IMG/VR virus record: IMGVR_UViG_3300021963_000229
Span: 1-44,180 of that record
Length of the DNA: 44,180 nucleotides
Strand: one strand, 5' to 3'
DNA from: a virus
Part shown: piece after piece, positions 34,672-41,113 of the stretch
Numbering within the stretch: the stretch's first letter is position 1
How the letters are laid out: each line of letters starts with the position of its first letter
Position numbers and translations under genes: made by a program
Notes under the pieces: generated by a model
Database searches by the model: none
The model's input: only the letters and a program-made list of their open reading frames with translations
What the model was told of the DNA's origin: nothing

Positions 34672-35634
34672 ATGTCAAGAATTTTTACTGATCAAATACA
34701 AAAACCTAGTGGAACTGCATTTACGTTGCCAGTAAGTAACGCAGCTTCGGGAAAGTTTGTTCAAACTGACGGACAAGGAAACTTGTCCTTTGAAAATCCT
34801 ACAGTTTTTCAACCTGCAGAAAGCTGGCTTGTTGCTCCAGAAAGTAGTTATAATGTTGGCACAGTATCTTCGCATACTGATCGTAGCAACATTTACTCAA
34901 CAGGTGAGTGGGGCGGCAGTAGTAGTTGGACTACGTACACAAACTATCAAATACATACCGACAATAGTGCTATCCAATTTTGGAATATGCTATTAGGTGA
35001 TGGTCAAAGTAATCAAAATGTTACCAGCGAGTACATGCAGGGTGGAGATTCAGAAGATGAATTGCCTCGTAGAGTACAGTTTGCTAGCGGTAATCGCGTA
35101 GGGTATATGCGAGATGTTATGCACTGGGATAATGTTCAAGGTAATCCTGGACATACTCTTAGAGTCTTACCAATTCGCAATACTAATAGTGGAAGTGTTT
35201 CAGTAAACATAACAGGATATGTATCTAACTATTGGAGTAGTGGAAATGAAGGCGGAGTATTAGCATCGTTTGTTCCCAATGCTGGTAAATATAGTGCTGT
35301 AACTACTGTAACTGGCACAAGTATGGCAAATGTAACAAGCAGCAATAATACTATGTATAAAGAATTAACAGGAAGCGTAACTATTCCTGCTAATACAACT
35401 GCTTTAATAGCATTAACCAGTACTGATTGTTATCAAACTACATATAGATTTAAAGATACAAACTACTTTAGTAAATTAAATGAAACTTTTACTGGATCAA
35501 ATGGAGTTATTTGCGATATGCGTATGCTATCACATTTAGTTCGTGGAAGACCAATATTAACGTATGCAGGCGGTTTTGCTAGTCTATTACCACAATTATG
35601 GACAACTTGCGCTACGCAATGGGGAGATAGATAA
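34672..35634 (+). CDS. Fibre protein, copy 3 of the paralogous family
   Basis: A 320-residue protein with no gap from copy 2 (stop then ATG). The N-terminus S-R-I-F-T-D-Q-I-Q-K-P-S-G-T is nearer to copy 2's attachment unit, while its overall length matches copy 1. The conserved domain carries A-I-Q-F-W-N-M-L-L-G-D-G, G-G-D-S-E-D-E, R-V-L-P-I-R-N-T, Y-R-F-K-D-T-N-Y-F, V-I-C-D-M-R-M-L-S and the final G-D-R. The most variable stretch between copies is residues ~210-250, a possible receptor-contact loop. Lacks the copper domain. Confidence 0.65.
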   Translation: MSRIFTDQIQKPSGTAFTLPVSNAASGKFVQTDGQGNLSFENPTVFQPAESWLVAPESSYNVGTVSSHTDRSNIYSTGEWGGSSSWTTYTNYQIHTDNSAIQFWNMLLGDGQSNQNVTSEYMQGGDSEDELPRRVQFASGNRVGYMRDVMHWDNVQGNPGHTLRVLPIRNTNSGSVSVNITGYVSNYWSSGNEGGVLASFVPNAGKYSAVTTVTGTSMANVTSSNNTMYKELTGSVTIPANTTALIALTSTDCYQTTYRFKDTNYFSKLNETFTGSNGVICDMRMLSHLVRGRPILTYAGGFASLLPQLWTTCATQWGDR

Positions 35635-36011
35635 TGAGTGCAAATATAATTGAAAACTTAACAGTAAGTGAAGTAAAGGAAACGATGAGTACTCCTTTAT
35701 ATCAAACAAGTACTTTTTCACTAACAGATGCAGGTACTTTTTATGTAGCAAGTAACCCTGGCACAACTATAAATTTAACTAATGTTAACTTAGCTAACAA
35801 TGGGGTAGTTACAGTAACTTTTATATCGCCTAATGGTAGTATGCAAATACCAACTACATTAACAATAAACGGTACCGCAGCAAGTGTTAAATGGCAGAGT
35901 GGCACTACTCCTAGTCAAAGCAGTAACCAAATACAGTTAATAGTATACTCTATAATTACTGTTAACAGTGCTGTAGCGCATGTAATTGGTGCAAAATCAA
36001 ACTATAATTAA
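35634..36011 (+). CDS. Small fibre-associated beta protein
   Basis: A 125-residue protein, start overlapping the previous stop by one base. Ser/Thr/Asn/Val-rich strands (S-T-F-S-L-T-D-A-G-T-F-Y-V-A, then V-V-T-V-T-F-I-S-P-N-G) and a C-terminal V-A-H-V-I-G motif suggest a single beta-sandwich. The N-terminal 20 residues are helical (N-L-T-V-S-E-V-K-E-T). It lies inside the fibre cluster and is probably a decoration or adaptor subunit. No family recognised. Confidence 0.5.
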   Translation: MSANIIENLTVSEVKETMSTPLYQTSTFSLTDAGTFYVASNPGTTINLTNVNLANNGVVTVTFISPNGSMQIPTTLTINGTAASVKWQSGTTPSQSSNQIQLIVYSIITVNSAVAHVIGAKSNYN

Positions 36012-36019
36012 GGTATAAC

Positions 36020-36952
36020 ATGACATTTCTAAATAGAGTTTCTTCTCAGGTTATACTAGCTCCCCCTACAGGCGGTGCAACCGGCCCTGCTTATGTAGCA
36101 CCTCCAGGACAAGCCCTATTTGGCACCAATGTAGGTGCGGGTACTTTTACCTGGACTGTGCCCAAAGGTGTTACAACCATCAGTGCTGTAGCTATTGGTG
36201 GTGGTGGAGGTGGCCCCTATATCTGGGCATATCCAGGAGGATGTGGTGGTGGATTAGGTTGGAGAAATAATATTCAAGTTCAACCTGGCGGAAGTGTAAC
36301 CGTAGTAGTAGGTGCTGGAGGTGGACACTGGAGTTTTGGTGCTAGCAACGGTGGCGAAAGCTACGTAGTTAATACTAGCGTTGTGCGAGCCGGTGGTGGT
36401 GCAGCAGGCGACAACGGTTTTGCACAATATGGTACTTATACTGGTGATGGCGGAGGCAATGGCGGAACTACTGGTTTCTTTGCATCTCCGGGCGGCGGGG
36501 CCGGTGGATACACTGGTGCTGGTGGCAACGGAGGTAGTCCAAGTTTTGGTTTTGGTGGTGGCGGAGGTTGTTTTTATAGCAGCTTTGCCGGAAGCGGAAG
36601 CGGTGGCGGAACTGGTTTACGAGGCACTCAAGTTCCACCAGACGGGTTTGGCTCAGCCACTGTTTACTTTTACAGCCCCTATAGTGGTTATACTAGTTAT
36701 ACTGGTTTTGGTAATGGTGGCGGTGGCGGTGCTGGCGGCGGAGTAAGTGGTCAACTAGGTCAAAGTCCTTGGACTAGTTTTGGTCCTAACGGTCAATATA
36801 CTGTAGGCGGCAACTATGGTGGTGGTGCGGGAGGTAGCGGTACCCACGGATTTAATGGATATACTGGTGGGAATGGTGCTCAGGGTGGTTGTCGTATTAT
36901 TTGGGGTAAAGGCAGAGAGTTTCCTGGTACTTTAACGGATGATATTAGTTAA
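36020..36952 (+). CDS. Glycine-rich adhesin-like protein
   Basis: A 310-residue protein, about one third Gly. The N-terminal part (Q-A-L-F-G-T-N-V-G-A-G-T-F-T-W-T-V-P-K-G-V-T) is the start of the widespread glycine-rich phage/bacterial domain. After it come runs of G-G-G-G-G spaced by Tyr, Phe and Ser loops (e.g. residues 60-80, 150-195, 230-250). Such spacing resembles the polyglycine-helix adhesins (gp38 type) that tip some T-even fibres, with variable loops between Gly sections that contact the receptor. Here the resemblance is by composition only. It is followed directly by an assembly chaperone-like gene. Confidence 0.65.
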   Translation: MTFLNRVSSQVILAPPTGGATGPAYVAPPGQALFGTNVGAGTFTWTVPKGVTTISAVAIGGGGGGPYIWAYPGGCGGGLGWRNNIQVQPGGSVTVVVGAGGGHWSFGASNGGESYVVNTSVVRAGGGAAGDNGFAQYGTYTGDGGGNGGTTGFFASPGGGAGGYTGAGGNGGSPSFGFGGGGGCFYSSFAGSGSGGGTGLRGTQVPPDGFGSATVYFYSPYSGYTSYTGFGNGGGGGAGGGVSGQLGQSPWTSFGPNGQYTVGGNYGGGAGGSGTHGFNGYTGGNGAQGGCRIIWGKGREFPGTLTDDIS

Positions 36953-36963
36953 TTAAATAAAAC

Positions 36964-37449
36964 ATGAAATTATATATTAAATTAGACGGAAGTGGTGGTG
37001 TTATAAATCATCCAATGCAATTTGATTCTGCGCAAGTAAGCGTAAGCTTTGTTCTAAACAAAGAAGCTGAGCTGGTAACTGAAGAAGAAATATTAGCAAA
37101 TTATTTTGCAATTTTTGAAAATCCTGTACTTGATATTGCTGAAGAAGTTATTGGGGATAATGGATATAAACAGTTACCCAACGGTAATTGGACTAAAGAT
37201 TATATCTTAAAACAACTAACTCAACAAGAAAAAGTTGATAAATGGGTTCGCGGTTTACGTGACCATAGGTTATATATTAGCGACTGGTCACAGCTAGTAG
37301 ATAATGAGCTTACTGAAGCAGAACGCACAAAATGGACAGAGTATCGGCACTATTTAAGAAAAATGCCAGAAATCTATGCAGATGTCAATCATCCCGAGGA
37401 AGTAGTATGGCCCGAACCTCCATTACGAAAACCACTACCCAAAGTCTAA
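36964..37449 (+). CDS. Tail fibre assembly chaperone-like protein, copy 2
   Basis: A 161-residue protein. The C-terminal half (V-R-G-L-R-D-H-R-L-Y-I-S-D-W-S-Q-L-V-D, then A-E-R-T-K-W-T-E-Y-R-H-Y-L-R-K-M-P) is the PF16778-like tail assembly chaperone signature and is closer to the family consensus than the copy at 32979. The N-terminal half is a beta domain with N-H-P-M. It sits after the Gly-rich adhesin and is the likely helper for it. No clear Shine-Dalgarno precedes its ATG (upstream is AT-only). Its stop is one base from the heme oxygenase ATG. Confidence 0.75.
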   Translation: MKLYIKLDGSGGVINHPMQFDSAQVSVSFVLNKEAELVTEEEILANYFAIFENPVLDIAEEVIGDNGYKQLPNGNWTKDYILKQLTQQEKVDKWVRGLRDHRLYISDWSQLVDNELTEAERTKWTEYRHYLRKMPEIYADVNHPEEVVWPEPPLRKPLPKV

Positions 37450-37450
37450 A

Positions 37451-37987
37451 ATGACTACATTAAAAGACTTAACTCATGAAATTCATGAACAAGCAGAGTC
37501 TCACCCATTTACTAAACTAGTTTTATCAAAAAATATCTCTAATCAAGTATATGGGGACTTTCTATATAATCAACACGCAGTATACCATACACTGGAAACA
37601 GTGGCTGGTGTGCGCGGATTATTAATAGACTTGCCAGGATTATGTAGAACAGATTTAATCAGACAAGATTTAGATGATTTAAACATAACAACAGTTAAAC
37701 TATATGCTAGTACCCACAAGTATACACACTATGTGGCTTGTAACTTAACCGATCATCAACTATTAGCCCACTTATATGTCCGACACATGGGCGATATGTA
37801 CGGTGGTCAAATGATTAAAAAGTGTGTTCCTGGTCGCGGTCGTATGTATGATTTTGAAAATCGTTCTGATTTAATAGCAGCACTACGCAGCAAACTAGAT
37901 ACATCAATGGCTTCAGAAGCTATCCATTGTTTTGGTTATGCTATACAATTATTCACAGAGTTAGCTAATGAGCACAATATTCAGTAA
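37451..37987 (+). CDS. ho1: Heme oxygenase (biliverdin-forming)
   Basis: A 178-residue protein. Family reaction: heme plus O2 and reductant to biliverdin IX-alpha, CO and Fe2+, in the cytoplasm. Visible features: proximal heme ligand His12 in E-I-H-E-Q-A-E (like E-V-H-T-Q-A-E of HO-1) and the distal-helix motif G-D-M-Y-G-G-Q at 114-120 with Asp115 and Gly118/119 where canonical enzymes have G-D-L-S-G-G. Tyr-rich helices lie between. It is short next to cyanobacterial HO1 (about 240) but near bacterial HemO size, and has no membrane anchor. No clear Shine-Dalgarno precedes ATG 37451, so translation probably depends on coupling to the chaperone gene one base upstream. The bilin reductase start lies inside its last 20 bases, so the two work in sequence. 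Confidence 0.9.
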   Translation: MTTLKDLTHEIHEQAESHPFTKLVLSKNISNQVYGDFLYNQHAVYHTLETVAGVRGLLIDLPGLCRTDLIRQDLDDLNITTVKLYASTHKYTHYVACNLTDHQLLAHLYVRHMGDMYGGQMIKKCVPGRGRMYDFENRSDLIAALRSKLDTSMASEAIHCFGYAIQLFTELANEHNIQ

Positions 37988-38654
37988 ACTAAAAGCTCAT
38001 GCACAAGAGTTGGAATCAATTCTTGCTGCACGAGCTTTTCCTTTGCCAACAGAGTATGACTCTGGATGGTATACAAAGAATTTTTCAAGCGCTTGGATTC
38101 GACGCGGTAACTTAGATGTTATAGACGTAAGCGAATCCAAAAAGCTTTATATGATGCACTTGTGTATATTCCCGCACGTTTACGATGCAGCCCCAATTTA
38201 CGGCTTCGACATTGTAGCAGGAACAAACAAAATCACAGGAGCATTTTTAGATTTTTCACCTACAGGCGACCCTGAGCATCCTATGTGCAAATGGTTTCAA
38301 GAGTTTGTAGAGCCAACCTCGTGGGCAAAACCCCGAGAATTGCCAGAGTGGGCAAGAAATATATTTTCAAACCGCATGGTTGCTGCTGGAAATATTAATA
38401 CTGATTTTGAACTAAGTGTAATCTTAGAGATTTCAAAGAAGTCTTTGCTGTATTATTTGGACAACATAAAAAAATATCGTCCAGCGTTAAAATACGAAGA
38501 TATGGTAGCACAGAATAATTTTACCAAAAAACAAAATTATTACTGTCAGCAACAAAAATGTAATCCACATACTCCCAGAGTATTGAAAACACTAGGATTT
38601 GAAGATGATCAAGTACATGAGTACATACATAAAGAACTATTTCCTGAAGTATGA
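37968..38654 (+). CDS. Ferredoxin-dependent bilin reductase (PcyA/PcyX/PebS family)
   Basis: A 228-residue protein (PcyA about 248, PebS about 233). The family reduces biliverdin with electrons from ferredoxin. The core motif M-M-H-L-C-I-F-P-H at 62-70, then P-I-Y-G-F-D-I-V at 76-83 and F-L-D-F-S-P at 93-98, aligns by hand with PcyA: His64 to PcyA His88 and Asp81 to PcyA Asp105. The PcyA Glu76 position seems to be Asp53 or shifted. The C-terminal block (N-P-H-T-P-R-V-L near 199-206, then H-E-Y-I-H-K-E-L-F) has Pro-His where N-D-K-T is usual, so the second catalytic Asp is not visible. These changes fit a phage PcyX-like branch, but the product (phycoerythrobilin, phycocyanobilin or a dihydro-bilin) cannot be read from sequence. 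No ferredoxin gene is in the window. Confidence 0.9.
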   Translation: MSTIFSKLKAHAQELESILAARAFPLPTEYDSGWYTKNFSSAWIRRGNLDVIDVSESKKLYMMHLCIFPHVYDAAPIYGFDIVAGTNKITGAFLDFSPTGDPEHPMCKWFQEFVEPTSWAKPRELPEWARNIFSNRMVAAGNINTDFELSVILEISKKSLLYYLDNIKKYRPALKYEDMVAQNNFTKKQNYYCQQQKCNPHTPRVLKTLGFEDDQVHEYIHKELFPEV

Positions 38655-38699
38655 GCAAGAGTGGATAGAATATTGGGCATATTACGGGGGACTTAAATA

Positions 38700-39119
38700 A
38701 TGTGGATTTTACAATTTTTACCAAACTGGATATTTTACGTATTATGTTTTGCAGGCGTAGCGGCATTTTTAATTACTAAATTTGTTAAAATATTACCTAA
38801 TGCACAACTAATTCAAGCTGCAAGCGTTGCAGTAGTTTTGTTTAGCATTTATATGATAGGTGCTATATCAAACAATGATGCGTGGTTAGCCCGTGTTAAA
38901 GAAATGGAAGCAAAAGTAGCTGAAGCAGAAGCCAAATCGGCTACAGCAAACACTGATATTGTAGAAAAGACTGTTATAAAAACTCAAGTTATCAAAGAAC
39001 GTGGTCAAGACATAGTAAAGTATGTAGATCGTGAAGTTGTTAAATATGATACAACTTGTATAGTTCCCAAAGAGTTTGTAGCAGCACATAATAAAGCAGC
39101 AGAGGCACCAAAGAAATGA
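38700..39119 (+). CDS. Two-TM membrane protein with coiled coil, candidate i-spanin (possibly with holin role)
   Basis: A 139-residue protein, preceded by a G-rich site (GGGGGA, 38686-38691). Two membrane segments (about 4-28 and 37-56) are followed by a Glu/Ala/Lys coiled coil (62-105) and a Lys/Pro tail. The next gene is an o-spanin-like lipoprotein overlapping by 4 bases, then an endolysin, so the i-spanin role (joining inner and outer membranes at lysis) is likely. A classic i-spanin has one TM. With two, both ends would have to be periplasmic. No separate holin is evident in the cassette, so this gene might supply part of that role. That is speculation. Confidence 0.65.
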   Translation: MWILQFLPNWIFYVLCFAGVAAFLITKFVKILPNAQLIQAASVAVVLFSIYMIGAISNNDAWLARVKEMEAKVAEAEAKSATANTDIVEKTVIKTQVIKERGQDIVKYVDREVVKYDTTCIVPKEFVAAHNKAAEAPKK

Positions 39120-39382
39120 AATTATTAGCTATTGCACTAGTTTTATTACTAAGTGCTTGTTCCACAACTGTACCAGTTACAGCAAAATTTCCAGCAGCTC
39201 CAGGTACATTAGTACAAGAGCCATGCCCTGACCTTAAAAAACTTGCGGACGATGTTAAACTATCGGATGTAGCAAAAACTGTAACAGTTAACTATTCGGA
39301 ATACTATATGTGTGCTGTTAAGCTAGAAGCATGGCAACGTTGGTATCGTGAACAGAAAACCATTTATGAAAGTTTGAAATAA
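39116..39382 (+). CDS. Outer-membrane lipoprotein, candidate o-spanin
   Basis: An 88-residue protein whose signal sequence ends in L-L-L-S-A-C-S, a lipobox with the lipidated Cys at 15. Ser16 at +2 predicts transport to the outer membrane. The mature part begins with Thr/Val/Pro-rich sequence, as in Rz1-type o-spanins, and ends in a Trp/Tyr/Lys helix that could meet the partner's coiled coil. It overlaps the upstream membrane gene by 4 bases and its stop overlaps the endolysin ATG by one, forming a compact lysis cassette. Two further Cys (E-P-C-P, M-C-A-V) are unusual and could form a disulfide. Confidence 0.78.
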   Translation: MKLLAIALVLLLSACSTTVPVTAKFPAAPGTLVQEPCPDLKKLADDVKLSDVAKTVTVNYSEYYMCAVKLEAWQRWYREQKTIYESLK

Positions 39383-39996
39383 TGGAACTAACCCTCGATC
39401 AACTAAAACAAATTGTTGAAAAGAATCCTTATATAGAATACTGGCACAAAGCATTAGTTCAGTTATTGCCAGAATATGAAATTAATACTCCGCAACGTAT
39501 GGCTGCTTTTTTAGCACAATGCGCACACGAGTCAGGCGGGTTCAAAGCAATCAAAGAGAATTTAAACTATCGTGCAGTTACCCTACGTAAGATTTTTGGA
39601 AAATACTTTCCAACAGACGAGATGGCGGCACAGTATGCAAACAAACCCGAAGCAATTGCCAATTTAGTTTATGCTAATCGTATGGGCAACGGAGGTCCAG
39701 AAACAGGAGACGGATATCGTTACTGCGGTCGAGGTCTTATTCAACTCACTGGCAAAGACAACTACTTTTGGTTTGCAGCCAGCTTACAAATCACACCTGA
39801 AGAAGCTTCACAGTACATGGAAACTTTTGAAGGGGCGGCCCAATCAGCATGCTGGTTCTGGGAAACTAACAACTTAAATCAGTGGGCGGATAAAGACGAT
39901 ATCCTAACACTAACTAAACGTATCAACGGCGGTACTATCGGATTAGAAGATCGTAAAAAACATTATGAACATGCCAAGCATGTATTAGGAGCGTAA
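39382..39996 (+). CDS. Endolysin, glycoside hydrolase family 19 (chitinase-like muramidase)
   Basis: A 204-residue single-domain enzyme that cuts peptidoglycan glycan strands at lysis. Catalytic Glu50 in A-H-E-S-G-G-F, then the substrate-cleft motif Y-C-G-R-G-L-I-Q-L-T-G-K at 114-125, and I-N-G-G-T-I-G-L at 181-188, all in the order and spacing of phage GH19 endolysins. No signal peptide or SAR segment, so it needs a membrane lesion to reach the wall. No separate cell-wall binding domain. It follows the o-spanin gene with a one-base overlap. Confidence 0.92.
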   Translation: MELTLDQLKQIVEKNPYIEYWHKALVQLLPEYEINTPQRMAAFLAQCAHESGGFKAIKENLNYRAVTLRKIFGKYFPTDEMAAQYANKPEAIANLVYANRMGNGGPETGDGYRYCGRGLIQLTGKDNYFWFAASLQITPEEASQYMETFEGAAQSACWFWETNNLNQWADKDDILTLTKRINGGTIGLEDRKKHYEHAKHVLGA

Positions 39997-39997
39997 T

Positions 39998-41113
39998 ATG
40001 GTTAAAAAGGTTTTAGCAGGCTTATTAGTCTTTGCAATAAGTAGTGTGGGTGCTCAAACCCTAATTAATCAAGGAACATACGATTCCAAAACACTAGTGG
40101 ATACTAATTCCACTAGTGTTTCTACCTCAACAGTCAATTCCAATTCTAATACTACTAGCAATTCGAATGCAACTAGTACTTCAACAGTTAATAGTACTAG
40201 TACAAATACTAACAACAACAATAATACAAGTACTAGTACGAATACAAATAACAATGTTCAGAGTGGAACAGTAACCAACAATAACAATAATGTTATGTCG
40301 GGAACAGTTACCTACAACAATAATAATGTTAATTCGGGTACAATGACTTACAACAACAACAATGTAAGTACATCAGTAAATACTAATAATAACATTAATT
40401 CAGGCACGATGACTTACAACAATAATAATGTAAATACATCGACCGCAACAAATAACAATAATAATGTTAACACTGGTGATATGACTAATCGTAATATCAA
40501 TACTAGTACATCAACTTCGACTAACAATAATATTCAGTCAGGGTCAATGACTAATATTAATCAAAATACTTCAACTGCGGTATCTACAAATACCAATGTT
40601 AACCAAAACACAAACGCCAACACTAATATTAATCAGAATATTAATAGTGGCGAAGTAACTAATCGTAATATCAACGAATCGATTATTACACAAAAAGTTA
40701 TTCAGCCTCCTCCAACAGCAGTCGCGCCCACAATGATGAGTGGCGGAAATGCTGATTTGTGCTCCACAGGCACATCAGGCTCAGTACAGACACAAATCTT
40801 TGGCGTCTCAGGTGGTGGAACTACCCGCGACTTAAACTGTGAACGACTCAAGCTATCAAAAACATTATTTGACATGGGCATGAAAGTTGCAGCAGTTGCT
40901 ACAATGTGTCAAGATCGTCGCGTGTTTGATGCCATGTTGGCTGCTGGCACACCTTGCCCTTATGAAGGCAAAATCGGCGAGCAAGCAAAACTTGCATGGG
41001 AAGCAAATGCTGATAAAGTACCTAAACTTGACAAGTTGGAGAAAATAGATGATACTACTAAGAAAATTGGTATTGGTGCTTTGTTGGGCGTGCTGGTTCA
41101 CAAACTCTTCTAA
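39998..41113 (+). CDS. Secreted Asn/Thr/Ser-rich repeat protein
   Basis: A 371-residue protein with AGGAG upstream. Residues 1-19/20 are a Sec signal peptide (V-K-K, hydrophobic core, S-S-V-G-A-Q). Residues ~28-235 are almost only Asn, Thr, Ser, Val and Gly, with runs of four or five Asn and recurring N-S-G-T-M-T-Y-N-N-N-N-V units. Residues ~245-345 form a compact domain with four Cys (D-L-C, L-N-C-E-R-L-K-L, A-T-M-C-Q-D-R-R-V-F-D-A-M, G-T-P-C-P). It ends with a small hydrophobic stretch (I-G-I-G-A-L-L-G-V-L-V). I have seen the Cys domain pattern in other aquatic phage proteins of unknown function. It may be exported to the envelope or be a fibrous virion protein. Function unknown. Confidence 0.75.
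   Translation: MVKKVLAGLLVFAISSVGAQTLINQGTYDSKTLVDTNSTSVSTSTVNSNSNTTSNSNATSTSTVNSTSTNTNNNNNTSTSTNTNNNVQSGTVTNNNNNVMSGTVTYNNNNVNSGTMTYNNNNVSTSVNTNNNINSGTMTYNNNNVNTSTATNNNNNVNTGDMTNRNINTSTSTSTNNNIQSGSMTNINQNTSTAVSTNTNVNQNTNANTNINQNINSGEVTNRNINESIITQKVIQPPPTAVAPTMMSGGNADLCSTGTSGSVQTQIFGVSGGGTTRDLNCERLKLSKTLFDMGMKVAAVATMCQDRRVFDAMLAAGTPCPYEGKIGEQAKLAWEANADKVPKLDKLEKIDDTTKKIGIGALLGVLVHKLF
40130..40680 (+). repeat. AAT/AAC-rich low-complexity tract coding for poly-Asn repeats
   Basis: Degenerate repeats of AAC/AAT codons mixed with ACT/AGT units. The closest copies are near 40290-40440, where a unit of roughly 39-48 bases recurs with few changes. Such a tract can expand or contract by slippage or recombination, and it could confuse short-read assembly. 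Confidence 0.7.

Noticed and set aside
36381-36746. 121-codon + strand open frame inside the Gly-rich adhesin gene
   Set aside because: It is a shadow of GGT/GGC-rich codons read in another frame, giving Val/Ala/Leu low-complexity sequence.
40130-40680. Non-coding microsatellite or origin-like AT repeat
   Set aside because: It stays in frame across the whole gene with a signal peptide before it and a Cys domain after it, so it is a coding low-complexity tract.
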